From Pelagibacteraceae bacterium AG-430-E20 (GTDB lineage Bacteria > Pseudomonadota > Alphaproteobacteria > Pelagibacterales > Pelagibacteraceae): DNA of 64,000 bases. Position numbers and translations under genes: made by a program. Below the pieces are notes generated by a model that saw only the letters and a list, made by a program, of their open reading frames with translations, had not been told where the DNA came from and ran no database searches. The stretch covers positions 129,001-193,000 of the forward strand of contig QCOF01000003.1 of the NCBI GenBank assembly GCA_003209915.1. The letters are read 5' to 3'. Within the stretch, counting starts at the first letter, position 1. Each line of letters starts with the position of its first letter. Positions 1 to 10,033 of the stretch are shown here, in pieces.

Positions 1-1
1 T

Positions 2-649
2 TATGTGTCACCATCTTATTCAGAATTAGATGAATACATTACAATATCAAAGAGTGGTTTTTTTTTCTCTGCAGATTTTATGGAAAAAAACAAGCTTACA
101 CAAAATAACTATTGTCAGTTTTTTACTTCTTCGGATGAAGAATATAAATTCGGTGTTTCTTTCTCAAAAGATAAGTTAGAAGGTTCATTTGCAATCATAA
201 ATACCTTAAGAGGAAAATATAAAGAAAAGTCAATGGCGAGAAGCACAACTGCTACTGCTTTTTTTAACAGCACTCCTATATTTAAAGAATTAGTTAAAAC
301 TGGCTACAAGCAAAGGTTTGGTCTTAAATTTGAAAAAAATAGTAATTGTTATATTTTTAAAGTTATTCCATGCTTTGAAATTTCAAAAAAACCAGATGAT
401 ATTCCAGATGATATTACTGGAATTTATAGATGTTTAGATAAAGACAAACATATTTTGTATATTGGAAAAGGAAATATTAAAAGCAGAGTAAAAGAGCATG
501 ATAATAAAGGATGGGGCATTTCAAAAGTTGAATACTCAGTAATTAAAGATAATGAGTCAATGTCCAAGTATGAAAGTTATCATCTTGATCAGTATAAAAA
601 AGAAAATGGTGCATTTCCCCCACAAAATATGGTAGGTGGAAAAAGATAA
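2..649 (+). CDS. GIY-YIG nuclease-domain protein (5' end probably outside window)
   Basis: The reading frame is open to the left edge, so the GTG at position 5 may be an internal codon rather than the start. Numbering from that GTG, residues 137-200 form a GIY-YIG nuclease fold: GIY at 139-141, YIG at 152-154, the conserved Arg at 161, and a Glu (about 190) in a helix where the metal-binding Glu is expected. The first 130 residues match no family I recognise. GIY-YIG enzymes cut DNA in repair, restriction or homing; the substrate here cannot be told. The gene ends 46 bases from the convergent pnp and has no clear functional partner in the window. It is the most accessory-looking gene here. 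Domain call is good; function is unknown. Confidence 0.75.
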   Translation, partial: YVSPSYSELDEYITISKSGFFFSADFMEKNKLTQNNYCQFFTSSDEEYKFGVSFSKDKLEGSFAIINTLRGKYKEKSMARSTTATAFFNSTPIFKELVKTGYKQRFGLKFEKNSNCYIFKVIPCFEISKKPDDIPDDITGIYRCLDKDKHILYIGKGNIKSRVKEHDNKGWGISKVEYSVIKDNESMSKYESYHLDQYKKENGAFPPQNMVGGKR

Positions 650-695
650 TCCCTAGAATTTTTACCCTAAGGATTAAAGACTTTATTTTAAAATA

Positions 696-2768
696 TTATT
701 CAGCAGCTTGTTTCACAGAAAGTTTAACTTTACCTCTATCAAAACCAATTACTTTAACTTTTACTTCGTCACCTTCTTTGACAACGTCAGTAACTTTTGC
801 AACTCTTTTATCTGCTAGTTCTGAAATATGAACAAGTCCATCTTGTTTTCCTAAGAAATTAACAAATGCACCAAACTCCATGATTTTCATAACTTTTCCT
901 GAATAAATTTTATTCATTTCAGCTTTTGCAGTAATATCTTTGATCATTTGCATAGCGATGTTTCTAGAATCTTCATCAGGAGCAGCAACCGTTACAACTC
1001 CTTCATCATTTACATCTACTTTTGCACCTGATTTTTCAACGATCTCTCTAATAGTTGCTCCGCCTTTTCCAATTACAGCAGCAATGTCTTTTTTATCAAC
1101 AGTTACTTGTTCCATTTTTGGAGTGTGCTTTCCAACATCAGATCTAGATTCGCCTAAGGCTTTATTCATCTCACCTAAAATATGAATTCTTCCATCTTTA
1201 GCCTGCTTTAAAGCCTGCTCCATGATTTCAAAAGTGATCCCGGTAATTTTGATATCCATTTGAAGTGAAGTAATTCCATCTTTAGTTCCAGCAACTTTAA
1301 AGTCCATATCCCCTAAGTGATCTTCATCACCTAAAATATCTGATAAGACACTAAAATCATCTCCTTCTTTAATTAAACCCATTGCAATACCTGCAACTGG
1401 TTCTTTTATCGGAACACCTGCATCCATTAATGCTAAAGATGCTCCACAAACAGTAGCCATTGAAGAAGAACCATTAGATTCTGTAATCTCTGATACTATT
1501 CTAAAAGTATATGGAAAAGCCTCTTTTGAAGGTAATGAAGAATTGATTGCTCTCCAAGCAAGTTTGCCGTGACCAATTTCACGTCTACCAGTTCCAATTC
1601 TTCCAGTTTCACCGACTGAAAAAGGAGGAAAATTATAGTGAAGCATAAATCGTTCTCTTTGAAGACCATCTAAACTTTCAATCCTTTGTTCATCATCAGA
1701 TGTACCTAAAGTGGTTACAACAATTGCTTGTGTTTCTCCTCTAGTAAACAAAGCAGAACCGTGAGTTCTTGGTAAAACACCAACTTCACATTCGATAGGT
1801 CTTACATCAGATAATCCTCGACCATCAATTCTGTTTTTATTTTTAAGAATATCAGTTCTAACAATTTTCTTCTCTAGATTTTTAAGCTGTGAGTTAACAT
1901 CAAGATCAGAATAATTTTCATTTTCTTCAAATAGCTTTTTAGCTTTATCAGTGATTTCTGAAATCTGATTTGATCTATCTTGTTTGTCCCTGGTTGCAAA
2001 AGCTTTTGTTAAATCTTCTGTAAAAGTTTCCTCAAGTTTTTGTTTAACTTCAGATAAATCTTTCTTCTCAACAGTCCACTCAGGTTTTCTACATTCTTTT
2101 GCAAGTTCCTCAATCATTTCGATTACTGGAACAAATCCTTCGTGACCAAATTTAACTGCTGCTAACATTACTTCTTCAGATAAACCTGATGTTTCAGACT
2201 CAACCATAAGCACTGCATCTTTAGTACCTGCTACAACTAGATCTAAACTTGAATTTTCCAACTCTTCTATTGATGGGTTAAGAATATACTTACCGTCAAT
2301 ATAGCCCACTCTAGAGGCACCTACAGGACCCATAAATGGCATTCCTGAAATAGCTAATGCTGCTGATGAAGCAGTGATTGCTAGAATATCTGGTTGGTTT
2401 TCTTTGTCGTAAGAAATTACTGTTGGCAACAACTGTACTTCATTTTTAAATTCATCAGGAAACAAAGGTCTGATTGGTCTATCAATTAATCTAGAGATTA
2501 ATGTTTCACTTTCAGTTGGTCTTGCTTCTCTTTTAAAATATCCACCAGGGATCTTTCCACCTGCATAATATTTTTCTTGGTAGTTGACTGATAAAGGGAA
2601 ATAATCCATATCTGGATTTACTTTCTTTGCTCCAACGACTGTTGCTAGAATAACTGTTTCACCACATGTTGCGATGATTGCTCCGTCTGCTTGTCTTGCT
2701 ACTTTACCTGTTTCTAAACTTATTTTCTTTCCTGCTACTTCTATTTCCTTCTTGTGTACTTTAAACAT
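696..2768 (-). CDS. pnp: Polyribonucleotide nucleotidyltransferase (PNPase)
   Basis: A 3'-5' phosphorolytic exoribonuclease that degrades mRNA and forms the trimeric core of the RNA degradosome. At 690 residues it is full length: a first RNase PH domain (about 1-230), a helical linker, a second RNase PH domain (about 310-540), a KH domain with the IGKGG loop (about 555-610), and a C-terminal S1 domain (about 620-688) containing FGAFV and DGLVHISEL. The KH and S1 domains bind RNA. It is the last gene of the nusA-infB-rbfA-rpsO-pnp run, 51 bases after rpsO. That linkage is conserved in proteobacteria, where PNPase often limits its own mRNA. The spacer carries a short tandem repeat instead of an obvious RNase III hairpin. 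Confidence 0.98.
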   Translation of the reverse strand: MFKVHKKEIEVAGKKISLETGKVARQADGAIIATCGETVILATVVGAKKVNPDMDYFPLSVNYQEKYYAGGKIPGGYFKREARPTESETLISRLIDRPIRPLFPDEFKNEVQLLPTVISYDKENQPDILAITASSAALAISGMPFMGPVGASRVGYIDGKYILNPSIEELENSSLDLVVAGTKDAVLMVESETSGLSEEVMLAAVKFGHEGFVPVIEMIEELAKECRKPEWTVEKKDLSEVKQKLEETFTEDLTKAFATRDKQDRSNQISEITDKAKKLFEENENYSDLDVNSQLKNLEKKIVRTDILKNKNRIDGRGLSDVRPIECEVGVLPRTHGSALFTRGETQAIVVTTLGTSDDEQRIESLDGLQRERFMLHYNFPPFSVGETGRIGTGRREIGHGKLAWRAINSSLPSKEAFPYTFRIVSEITESNGSSSMATVCGASLALMDAGVPIKEPVAGIAMGLIKEGDDFSVLSDILGDEDHLGDMDFKVAGTKDGITSLQMDIKITGITFEIMEQALKQAKDGRIHILGEMNKALGESRSDVGKHTPKMEQVTVDKKDIAAVIGKGGATIREIVEKSGAKVDVNDEGVVTVAAPDEDSRNIAMQMIKDITAKAEMNKIYSGKVMKIMEFGAFVNFLGKQDGLVHISELADKRVAKVTDVVKEGDEVKVKVIGFDRGKVKLSVKQAAE

Positions 2769-2781
2769 TTCATTTCCATTT

Positions 2782-2799
2782 CGTTTCGTTCGTTTCGTT
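2782..2799. repeat. Tandem 9-mer repeat in rpsO-pnp spacer
   Basis: Two exact adjacent copies of CGTTTCGTT (plus strand) lie 13 bases upstream of the pnp start codon. On the mRNA strand this reads as a purine-rich AACGAAACG repeat. No hairpin is evident. It could be simple slippage sequence or part of the pnp translation-initiation region. Confidence 0.8.
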
Positions 2800-2820
2800 C
2801 CATTCTATCTATCTTGACTT

Positions 2821-3069
2821 CTATTTTCTTAAATTCAATTTCGACAGTACATTTTTGTAAGAATCCATTTTTGTTTTCTTTAAGTATTCTAACAATTTCT
2901 TTCTTCTATTGACCGCTCTCAATAATCCAACAGACGAATGTTTGTCTTTTTTGAATTGCTTAATATGTTTAGAGAGAGTCTCAATTTTCTCTGTTAACAA
3001 AGCAATCTGTATCTCAGATGATCCAGTATCTTTATCATGCATTGCTAATTCTTGTGCCTTTTTGTTCAT
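2821..3069 (-). CDS. rpsO: 30S ribosomal protein S15
   Basis: A primary-binding protein of the small-subunit platform that contacts 16S rRNA helices 20-22 and a 23S bridge. The 82-residue product is slightly shorter than the usual 89, with a trimmed N terminus. It keeps the family signature DTGSSEIQIALLTEKI, then LSKHIKQFKKDKHS and the basic RRKKLLEYL helix. It sits 12 bases after rbfA and 51 bases before pnp. In most proteobacteria truB lies between rbfA and rpsO; it is absent here. Confidence 0.97.
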   Translation of the reverse strand: MNKKAQELAMHDKDTGSSEIQIALLTEKIETLSKHIKQFKKDKHSSVGLLRAVNRRKKLLEYLKKTKMDSYKNVLSKLNLRK

Positions 3070-3081
3070 GCCTCGTTTTTC

Positions 3082-3450
3082 CTATTTATTTGTTTGTTTT
3101 ATTAAGTTTTCTATTTTTTCCGCATACTCAAAAGACTCATCTTTTCTAAAAAGTAATTTTGGTAAAAATTTCATAACCACTTTCTGTGATAAAATTTTTC
3201 TTATTAAAAATGAGTACTCTTTTAATGTATTTATTGTCTCCTCAGCATCTTTTCCTCCTAATGGAAGTACATATGCCTTAGCGATTTTTAAATCTGAACT
3301 CATTCTAACCTCAGTAACCGTTATCTTGTTTGTTTCTAAATTGGGGACTTTAGCCTCATTTCTTATAAAAATCATGCTTAAAGACTGTTTGATCATTTCT
3401 CCAACTCGAAGCTGTCTTTGTGAAATTGGTTTTCCTATTCTATCTGCCAT
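3082..3450 (-). CDS. rbfA: 30S ribosome-binding factor A
   Basis: A small KH-fold protein needed for late 16S 5'-end maturation and 30S assembly, important in the cold. The 122 residues show the expected start (RIGKPISQRQLRVGEMIKQSL), the ITVTEVRMSSDLKIAKAYV strand-helix core and the helical C terminus. The ATG shares one base with the infB stop codon (TAATG arrangement), which points to translational coupling to IF-2. A 186-codon open frame on the opposite strand here is a shadow. Confidence 0.95.
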   Translation of the reverse strand: MADRIGKPISQRQLRVGEMIKQSLSMIFIRNEAKVPNLETNKITVTEVRMSSDLKIAKAYVLPLGGKDAEETINTLKEYSFLIRKILSQKVVMKFLPKLLFRKDESFEYAEKIENLIKQTNK

Positions 3451-5663
3451 TAAATTGACCTCTCTGTAGATGTAACACTAAAAGCTTCTATTGTGTCATT
3501 TTTTTGGAAATCCATATAATCTTTAACTGTTATTCCACATTCTTGTCCGTCACTAACCTGTTTTACTTGGTTTTTTTCTCTAAAAATAGTTCCAACTTTT
3601 CCAGTATAAATGATAGCTCCATCTCTAATAATTCTAACATCTGAGGTACTAGTAATTTCTCCTTCAGTAATTTTTGAACCTGCAACTTTACCCGCTCCAG
3701 AGACTTTAAAAATTTCTAAAATTTGCGCTGATCCAGTTATAGTTTCTTGCAAATCTGGGGTTAATAGTCCCGACATTTTTTGTTTAATATAATCTAGTAC
3801 TTCATAGATAATATTGTATGAAGAAATTTTTATTTTTTCATTTTCAGCAAGTTTTTTTGCTTCTTTACTTGGCTTAACATTAAAAGCAATTAATACAGCA
3901 TTCGATGCTTTTGCTAAAGTAACATCAGTTTCTGTAACCATTCCAATGTCTGCTAAAATAATTTTAGGTTTAACTTCATCATGTTTAATTTGACTAATCG
4001 CATTTTTAATTGCTTCAGAAGATCCATGTACATCAGATTTAATAATTAAATTTAATTCCTCTGAAGATTTATCTGAAAATGCAGATTCTTGTGTAGCGAA
4101 TGTTAAAGGGTTTTTTCCATCCTTTGTCTCTTCTGCTCTGTTTTCACTTAATGTTTTAGCCTCCTTTTCACTCTCAAGAACAATGAAATCATCTCCTGCT
4201 TTTGCTGCACCATTAATACCTAAAATTTCAACTGGAGTAGATGGTGAGGCTTCATCAATATTTTTACCTTTATCATTGATTATTGCTCTAACTTTCCCCC
4301 ACTTCAATCCACTTACAAAAAAATCTCCTTTTTTAAGAGTTCCTGTGGTTACAATAATTGTTGCAACGGGTCCTCGACCTACATCTATTTTAGACTCTAA
4401 CACTATTCCTGTAGCTTTAGACTCATAATCAGTTTTCAAATCTAAAATTTCAGCTTGAAGAATTATAGATTCAACTAGTTTATCTAAATTTAACTTTGTC
4501 TTTGCTGAAATCTGTACCATTAAAGTATCGCCTGATAGATCTTCAGCAACCAACTCGTGTTCTAATAATTGATTTTTAACTTTTTGCGGATCTGCATCTG
4601 GAAGATCGCATTTATTAATTGCAACAACAATTGGAACATTTGCTGCTTTTGCATGTTTAATTGATTCAATTGTTTGTGGCTTCACACCATCATCTGCAGC
4701 AACTACTAATACAACCACATCTGTTAATTTTGACCCTCTTGCTCTCATTTCTGTAAAAGCTGCATGACCTGGGGTATCAATAAAAGTTAGTTTGTTATCT
4801 TGGCTTTCAATTTGATAGGCCCCTATGTGTTGAGTTATTCCACCAAATTCTCCTGATACAACATTTGCACTTCTCAAAACATCAAGAACTGATGTTTTAC
4901 CATGATCAACATGTCCCATCACTGTAACAATTGGGGGTCTATTTTTTAAATTTTCTACTCTCTTTGCTTTTATTTTTTGAATTATTTCTTCTGCTTTTTC
5001 TTCTCTAATAGGATTGTGTCCAAATTCCTTAACTAAAAACTCAGCTGTATCTGCTGCAAGAGTTTGATTGATTGTAACTGTAACTCCCATACCAAATAAA
5101 TATTTAATCACATTGCTGGATTGCTCAGCCATTCTATTAGCTAATTCTCTAACAGTGATAGCTTCTGGAATATTGATATCTCTTTTAACTGGTTTGAGAC
5201 TTTCTTGATTTTGGTCTTTAGATAAATTTTTATTCTCTTTTAATCTTGCTCTTTTAACTGAAGCTAAACTTCTTTCTCTTGCCTCTATTTCATCACTTAG
5301 AGCCCTTGAAACTGTTAATTTTAATTCTCTTTTTTTTGTTCCAGACTTTAAAGTTTTTTTATCTTTTCCGTCACCTTTAAGTCTCTTTGTGGCTCTTTGC
5401 TCTGCGAGCTTACGTCTTTCAAAATCATTTGTTATAGGGGGTGATTTTGCTGCAAAAGATGGTTTAATCCCAGTACCCCTACTAAAAGAAGAGGTTGGTT
5501 TTGGTTTACCTGAGTTAGGTCTAAAAGATCCTCCTCTATTTGGAAATTTCCCAGTTTGCTTTTCTATGACAACTGCATTTTTGCTTTGGGCTTTAGCAAT
5601 CTCAATATTTTTGATCGATTTTTTGGCTGAGCCAGATATTGTTAATTTTGTTTTCTTTTTCAT
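3450..5663 (-). CDS. infB: Translation initiation factor IF-2
   Basis: A GTPase that brings fMet-tRNA to the 30S start complex and promotes subunit joining. At 737 residues it is compact. A low-complexity basic N-terminal region (1-160) precedes an IF2_N motif (about 167-205). The G domain has the P-loop GHVDHGKT (250-257), the switch motif DTPGHAAFTEMRARG and the specificity motif NKCD. IF2 domains II, III and the C-terminal fMet-tRNA binding domain follow. It sits 10 bases after nusA with no ylxR gene between them, unlike most alphaproteobacteria. Confidence 0.98.
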   Translation of the reverse strand: MKKKTKLTISGSAKKSIKNIEIAKAQSKNAVVIEKQTGKFPNRGGSFRPNSGKPKPTSSFSRGTGIKPSFAAKSPPITNDFERRKLAEQRATKRLKGDGKDKKTLKSGTKKRELKLTVSRALSDEIEARERSLASVKRARLKENKNLSKDQNQESLKPVKRDINIPEAITVRELANRMAEQSSNVIKYLFGMGVTVTINQTLAADTAEFLVKEFGHNPIREEKAEEIIQKIKAKRVENLKNRPPIVTVMGHVDHGKTSVLDVLRSANVVSGEFGGITQHIGAYQIESQDNKLTFIDTPGHAAFTEMRARGSKLTDVVVLVVAADDGVKPQTIESIKHAKAANVPIVVAINKCDLPDADPQKVKNQLLEHELVAEDLSGDTLMVQISAKTKLNLDKLVESIILQAEILDLKTDYESKATGIVLESKIDVGRGPVATIIVTTGTLKKGDFFVSGLKWGKVRAIINDKGKNIDEASPSTPVEILGINGAAKAGDDFIVLESEKEAKTLSENRAEETKDGKNPLTFATQESAFSDKSSEELNLIIKSDVHGSSEAIKNAISQIKHDEVKPKIILADIGMVTETDVTLAKASNAVLIAFNVKPSKEAKKLAENEKIKISSYNIIYEVLDYIKQKMSGLLTPDLQETITGSAQILEIFKVSGAGKVAGSKITEGEITSTSDVRIIRDGAIIYTGKVGTIFREKNQVKQVSDGQECGITVKDYMDFQKNDTIEAFSVTSTERSI

Positions 5664-5673
5664 AGCTCATCAC

Positions 5674-7227
5674 TCAATCTTTGTAAACAATGTTTCTAGC
5701 AGACATAATTAGTTCATCTGCCTCTTCTTTTGATAAAGCAAAATCTTCCAGGTATCCCTGAATTTTTACTCTCTCACCTTTTACCACATCAAAACCGCCA
5801 GTTAACTCATCTGATGCTAGATCTGCAAAATCTTCTAATGTTAAAATTTTTTGTTCTCCTAAGGTAACCAACATTCCTGGAGTAAGCCCTTTTAAATTGA
5901 TTAAAGTTTCCTCAAGACCTAATTCTTTAATTCTTGTCGATATATCTTCTTGATCTTTTTGATGAAATTCTTGAGCTCTTTCTATAAGTGCTTTTGCAGT
6001 ATCCTCTTCGATACCTTCTATCTTCATTAAATTTTCTGCTGAACTATCTTTGATGTCATCAATTGTTGAAAAGCCTTCTGCTACCAATAATTGACCAAGC
6101 GTCTCATCTAATTCTAAATTTTTTACAAAGTTTTCTGTTTTTTCTTTAAATTCCAACTGTCTTCTCTCAGAGTCCTCAGCATCCGTCATAATATTAATTT
6201 CATAATTTAATAACTTCGTTGCAAGTCTTACGTTTTGACCTCTTCTACCGATGGCTTTACTTAAGTTTTCTTCTGTAAGTATTACATCAAGTTTTTTTCT
6301 TTCTGCATCGACATTTACTCTTTGAACTTCAGCTGGAGATAAGGCGTTTGAAACTAAAATAGCTGGATCCTCCGACCAATTTACAATATCAATTTTTTCA
6401 CCTTGTAATTCATTCACAACTGCCTGAACTCTTGATCCTCTCATACCCACACAGGCTCCAACTGGATCCAAAGAGGTATCGACAGCTTTGACACATATTT
6501 TTGCTCTGCTTCCTGGATCTCTTGAAGAAGATTTAATTTCTATTAATCCATCATAAATTTCTGGCACTTCTTGGACAAAAAGTTTTTCCATAAATTTAGG
6601 ATGAGCTCTTGATAAAAAGATTTGTTGTCCTCTTGGCTCTCTTCTTACATCATAACAATAAGCTTTAATACGATCTCCAGCCTTGATATTCTCTCTTGGG
6701 ATTAATTCATTTTTTTGAATAATTGCTTCAGTTCTTCCTAAATCAGCAATTACATTGCCAAATTCTAATCGTTTTACAATTCCACTTAAAATTGAATCTT
6801 TTTTATCTATAAAATCATTAAATTGTCTTTCTCTTTCAGCCTCTCTAACATTGAAGCTGATAACTTGTTTTGCAGTCTGCGCGGCTATTCTTCCAAAATC
6901 AAAAGAGGGTAAAGGCTGAAGAACCTCATCACCAATAGTCTTGTCTTTATTAGTTTCATTTAAATTAATTGCATCCTCTAATTTTATTTCTGTGTTTGAA
7001 TTTTCTGGATTTTCAGCAATTATTAATTTTCTAAAAAGTTCAATATCTCCACTGTCTCTATTGATTGAAACTTTAATTTCATTTTCTTGACCAAATTTAG
7101 ATTTAGCTGCTTTTGCAATACCAGTTTCCATTGAACTAATAATTAGCTCTTTATCAATTGATTTCTCTAAGGCTACAGCTTCTGCAATTCTCAGTAATTC
7201 TAGTTTATCTGCTCTTTTATTTAACAT
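5674..7227 (-). CDS. nusA: Transcription termination/antitermination factor NusA
   Basis: Binds RNA polymerase and nascent RNA, promoting pausing and intrinsic termination, and takes part in rRNA antitermination. The 517 residues contain the NusA N-terminal domain (1-125), an S1 domain (about 135-200), two KH domains (about 200-345, including VGMRGSRVQAVV and IGRRGQNVRLA) and two C-terminal helix-hairpin-helix acidic repeats (about 370-510) of the proteobacterial type. It is the first gene of the infB operon here, since rimP is absent. A promoter and an intrinsic terminator lie in its leader (see 7248-7319), which suggests feedback control. Confidence 0.97.
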   Translation of the reverse strand: MLNKRADKLELLRIAEAVALEKSIDKELIISSMETGIAKAAKSKFGQENEIKVSINRDSGDIELFRKLIIAENPENSNTEIKLEDAINLNETNKDKTIGDEVLQPLPSFDFGRIAAQTAKQVISFNVREAERERQFNDFIDKKDSILSGIVKRLEFGNVIADLGRTEAIIQKNELIPRENIKAGDRIKAYCYDVRREPRGQQIFLSRAHPKFMEKLFVQEVPEIYDGLIEIKSSSRDPGSRAKICVKAVDTSLDPVGACVGMRGSRVQAVVNELQGEKIDIVNWSEDPAILVSNALSPAEVQRVNVDAERKKLDVILTEENLSKAIGRRGQNVRLATKLLNYEINIMTDAEDSERRQLEFKEKTENFVKNLELDETLGQLLVAEGFSTIDDIKDSSAENLMKIEGIEEDTAKALIERAQEFHQKDQEDISTRIKELGLEETLINLKGLTPGMLVTLGEQKILTLEDFADLASDELTGGFDVVKGERVKIQGYLEDFALSKEEADELIMSARNIVYKD

Positions 7228-7247
7228 TTATTTATTTATTCCAAAAA

Positions 7248-7269
7248 AAAATGGGCTAAAGCCCATTTT
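7248..7269 (-). terminator. Intrinsic terminator after metK, inside nusA leader
   Basis: A perfect inverted repeat: a 10-bp arm AAAATGGGCT pairs with AGCCCATTTT across a 2-base centre. On the minus strand it is followed at once by an uninterrupted run of about nine T. This is a textbook rho-independent terminator for the miaB-phoH-ybeY-lnt-metK transcript. The promoter-like sequence for nusA lies upstream of it (7292-7319), so it may also act as an attenuator of nusA. Confidence 0.85.
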
Positions 7270-7291
7270 GTAACTTCAATAATGTAAAGGC

Positions 7292-7319
7292 AATATAGTA
7301 AAGTTTTTTTTTAATTCAA
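7292..7319 (-). promoter_or_regulatory. Sigma70-type promoter for the nusA operon
   Basis: On the minus strand TTGAAT (7319-7314), a 16-base spacer and TATATT (7297-7292) form a good housekeeping promoter. The -35 element begins seven bases after the metK stop codon. Transcription would start near 7285 and run straight through the terminator hairpin at 7248-7269 before reaching nusA. This is a prediction from motif and spacing only; AT-rich sequence raises the chance of false matches. Confidence 0.5.
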
Positions 7320-7325
7320 CAGAAA

Positions 7326-8495
7326 CTATTTTAAAAAAGCATTTATTTTATCTGTTTTTTCCCATGAAAAAGAGCCATTTTCTTCTGGGCTTCTTCCAAA
7401 ATGTCCATACGCTGCTGTTTTTTCATATATAGGTTTATTTAAATTTAACATTTCTCTAATTCCTCTTGGACTTAAATCAAAATTCTGATTAATTTTTTCT
7501 ACAACAAATTTGTTTTTTTCAATGTCGTTATCAAATAAATCAACATAGATTGATAGAGGTTTTGATACACCTATTGCATAAGCTATTTGAATCAAGCATT
7601 TTTCTGAAATTTTCGACGCAACTACATTTTTTGCAATATATCTTGCTGCATAGGCTGCTGATCTGTCTACTTTTGTAGGATCTTTTCCTGAAAAAGCTCC
7701 ACCACCATGAGGCGCTGCTCCACCATAGGTATCTACTATAATTTTTCTTCCAGTTAATCCTGTATCACCATCTGGTCCGCCAATGACAAAATTACCAGTT
7801 GGGTTAACATAAAGCTCACTATCATCAAAATTCTCAAGGAATTTTTTTGGAATAGATTTAATCATATAAGGTCTTAATAAATCTCTTACTTGAGATTGAC
7901 TAATATCAGGTGAATGTTGTGAAGAAATTACAACAGACTTAACTTTAGTAGGTTTTCCATTTATGTATTCAAAAGTAATTTGGCTTTTATTATCAGGTTC
8001 TATATTTTTTAATATTCCAGATTTTCTATCTTCTGCCATGAGTCTTAAAATTTTATGTGAGTAGTGTAAAGGTGCTGGCATAAGTTCTTCTGTTTCATTG
8101 CAAGCATAGCCAAACATTAGACCTTGATCGCCTGCTCCCTCATCTTTATTACCTGATGAATCTACACCCATAGCTATATCAGCTGATTGAGAATGAAGAT
8201 GACTTTCTATTTTAGTAGCTTCTCTCCAAGTAAACCCCTCTTGATCATAACCAATATCTTTAATACAAACTCTTACTTTTTCAATTAATTCATCTTTTTC
8301 AATTTCAGGACCTCTTACTTCACCTGCTAAGACAACCCTGTTGGTTGTTGTTAATGTTTCACATGCAACCCTTGAAAAAGGATCTCCAGAAAGATAACTA
8401 TCAACCACCATATCTGAAATTCTATCTGAAACTTTATCTGGATGTCCTTCTGATACAGACTCACTCGTAAAAAGAAAATTTTTTAGGTTACTCAT
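7326..8495 (-). CDS. metK: S-adenosylmethionine synthetase
   Basis: Makes S-adenosylmethionine from methionine and ATP. The 389 residues are full length and contain the signatures [12 protein letters not shown] (N terminus), [12 protein letters not shown] and the glycine-rich [22 protein letters not shown] phosphate-binding segment. The start overlaps the 3' end of lnt by 8 bases, so there is no room for a SAM riboswitch directly before it. It is the last gene before the terminator at 7248-7269; trmB and rimP, which usually follow in alphaproteobacteria, are missing. Confidence 0.98.
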   Translation of the reverse strand: MSNLKNFLFTSESVSEGHPDKVSDRISDMVVDSYLSGDPFSRVACETLTTTNRVVLAGEVRGPEIEKDELIEKVRVCIKDIGYDQEGFTWREATKIESHLHSQSADIAMGVDSSGNKDEGAGDQGLMFGYACNETEELMPAPLHYSHKILRLMAEDRKSGILKNIEPDNKSQITFEYINGKPTKVKSVVISSQHSPDISQSQVRDLLRPYMIKSIPKKFLENFDDSELYVNPTGNFVIGGPDGDTGLTGRKIIVDTYGGAAPHGGGAFSGKDPTKVDRSAAYAARYIAKNVVASKISEKCLIQIAYAIGVSKPLSIYVDLFDNDIEKNKFVVEKINQNFDLSPRGIREMLNLNKPIYEKTAAYGHFGRSPEENGSFSWEKTDKINAFLK

Positions 8496-10032
8496 TGTTA
8501 ATTCTATTAAATGAAAAAAATAAAAAAATATACAATAAAATTATTAATCCAAAAACTTTATTTCCATATTTAGAAAATACTGTTGGTTGAGTTTTTTTAA
8601 ATTGACTTAAATCAATATAACCTGTTTCATTAAAGCTAACTTCTTGCTCAATATCGCCTAATGGGTTTATTATTGCTGATATTCCATTATTTGCCGAACG
8701 TAATACGTATTTACCACTTTCAATGGCTCTATATATACTGTGGATAAAATGTTGTTTGGGTCCAACAGATTGACCAAACCATCCATCCTCTGAAATGTTT
8801 ATTATAAAATCAAAATCTGAATTTTTAAAAATGTTTCCAGAATAAATTATTTCGTAGCAGATTAGAGGTAAAAATTTTAATAACGAATTGTTGTTACTTA
8901 TTTTTATAATGTTTCTCTCATTACCCTTTGAATAAGACTGATAATTGTTAGCTAAGGTTTTTAAACCAATATTTTTAAGTATATTTTCTAGTGGTAAAAA
9001 CTCTCCAAATGGCACAAGGTTAATTTTATCATATGAATTTAATAAATTTAAACTATGATCATATACTGATAGAGAATTAAAATATTTAACAACACCTTTA
9101 TCAATAGATTTGCTATTTATACCAATGACTAGTATATGATTTTCATTAAAATGACTTTCAAATAACCATTTGTAATCAACTATTTTTTCTTGAGATATAC
9201 CTGGCAGTATTCCCTCTGGCCATACAAAGATAATTTTTTCATTTTTATCAGGTTCACTTAGCTCAATTAAATCCTCAATAGCTGTTATTGGATCAATATT
9301 GGAATAAAATCTGTCTAATTTAATGTTGGAACCAATAACTCTAACCTTATGATCTAAAGAATTTATTTTGGCTTCAGTAAAAACCTTTTTGGACTGTGAT
9401 CCATAAAGATAAAAAGTAATTGTAAGTAAAAGAAAAAATATACATACCCATATGTCAGCTTTTTTGTCTCTTAAAATGAATACTGCTGGACTTATAAATA
9501 GAGAAATGCAAAATAAATTAAATCCATAGGTGCCAATAATAGAAGTAATATTTAAAATTTCTAAATGATTTGAGAAACTGTAGGCAATTAAATTCCATGG
9601 AAATCCCGTTAAGATAGAACCTCTAACATATTCTATTAAACCAAAAATAAGAGAAAACAGAAAGAAAGATGAAATTATTTTTTTAGTTTTAAAAATAAAA
9701 AATAAAAAAGAAACAAGTCCATAAAATAAGGCTAAAAAAGCTGGAATAAGAATTAATGTTACTGGGATCAAAAACTTAAAATTTTCATCAAAAGTTAATG
9801 AAATTGATATCCAATAAAGATTTGTGATAAAATAACCAAAACCAAAAAGCCATCCATAAAAGAAGAATATTTTTTTGTTTTTGGTTTCTTTTGACCTCTT
9901 TATTAAAAAAGCAAATAATAAACTCAGGGTAACAAAGTTAATAATTATATAGTTAAAAGGTGGTAGGCTTAGGGATGTTAAGGCCCCCAAAAATATTAAA
10001 AATATAAATTCAATATATGATTTTTTAGTCAA
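8488..10032 (-). CDS. lnt: Apolipoprotein N-acyltransferase
   Basis: An inner-membrane enzyme that adds the third acyl chain to the N-terminal Cys of lipoproteins, the last step of their maturation. At 514 residues it is full length: several hydrophobic helices in the first 215 residues, a periplasmic nitrilase-like domain (about 225-480), and a final membrane helix. The catalytic triad is visible as Glu in VWPEG, Lys in [11 protein letters not shown] and Cys in LICYE. The start is a TTG one base after the ybeY stop codon. Predicted lipoproteins in this window (lptE, DUF3576, BON protein) would be substrates. Confidence 0.95.
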   Translation of the reverse strand: MTKKSYIEFIFLIFLGALTSLSLPPFNYIIINFVTLSLLFAFLIKRSKETKNKKIFFFYGWLFGFGYFITNLYWISISLTFDENFKFLIPVTLILIPAFLALFYGLVSFLFFIFKTKKIISSFFLFSLIFGLIEYVRGSILTGFPWNLIAYSFSNHLEILNITSIIGTYGFNLFCISLFISPAVFILRDKKADIWVCIFFLLLTITFYLYGSQSKKVFTEAKINSLDHKVRVIGSNIKLDRFYSNIDPITAIEDLIELSEPDKNEKIIFVWPEGILPGISQEKIVDYKWLFESHFNENHILVIGINSKSIDKGVVKYFNSLSVYDHSLNLLNSYDKINLVPFGEFLPLENILKNIGLKTLANNYQSYSKGNERNIIKISNNNSLLKFLPLICYEIIYSGNIFKNSDFDFIINISEDGWFGQSVGPKQHFIHSIYRAIESGKYVLRSANNGISAIINPLGDIEQEVSFNETGYIDLSQFKKTQPTVFSKYGNKVFGLIILLYIFLFFSFNRINNE

Positions 10033-10033
10033 T

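Noticed and set aside
2909..3469. A 186-codon open frame on the plus strand across rpsO, rbfA and the infB end
   Set aside because: It lies antisense to three certain genes and shows no recognisable protein features; low-GC Lys/Phe-rich genes commonly give such shadows.
8460..8520. A SAM riboswitch before metK
   Set aside because: The metK start overlaps lnt by 8 bases, so there is no leader; I see no aptamer-like structure.
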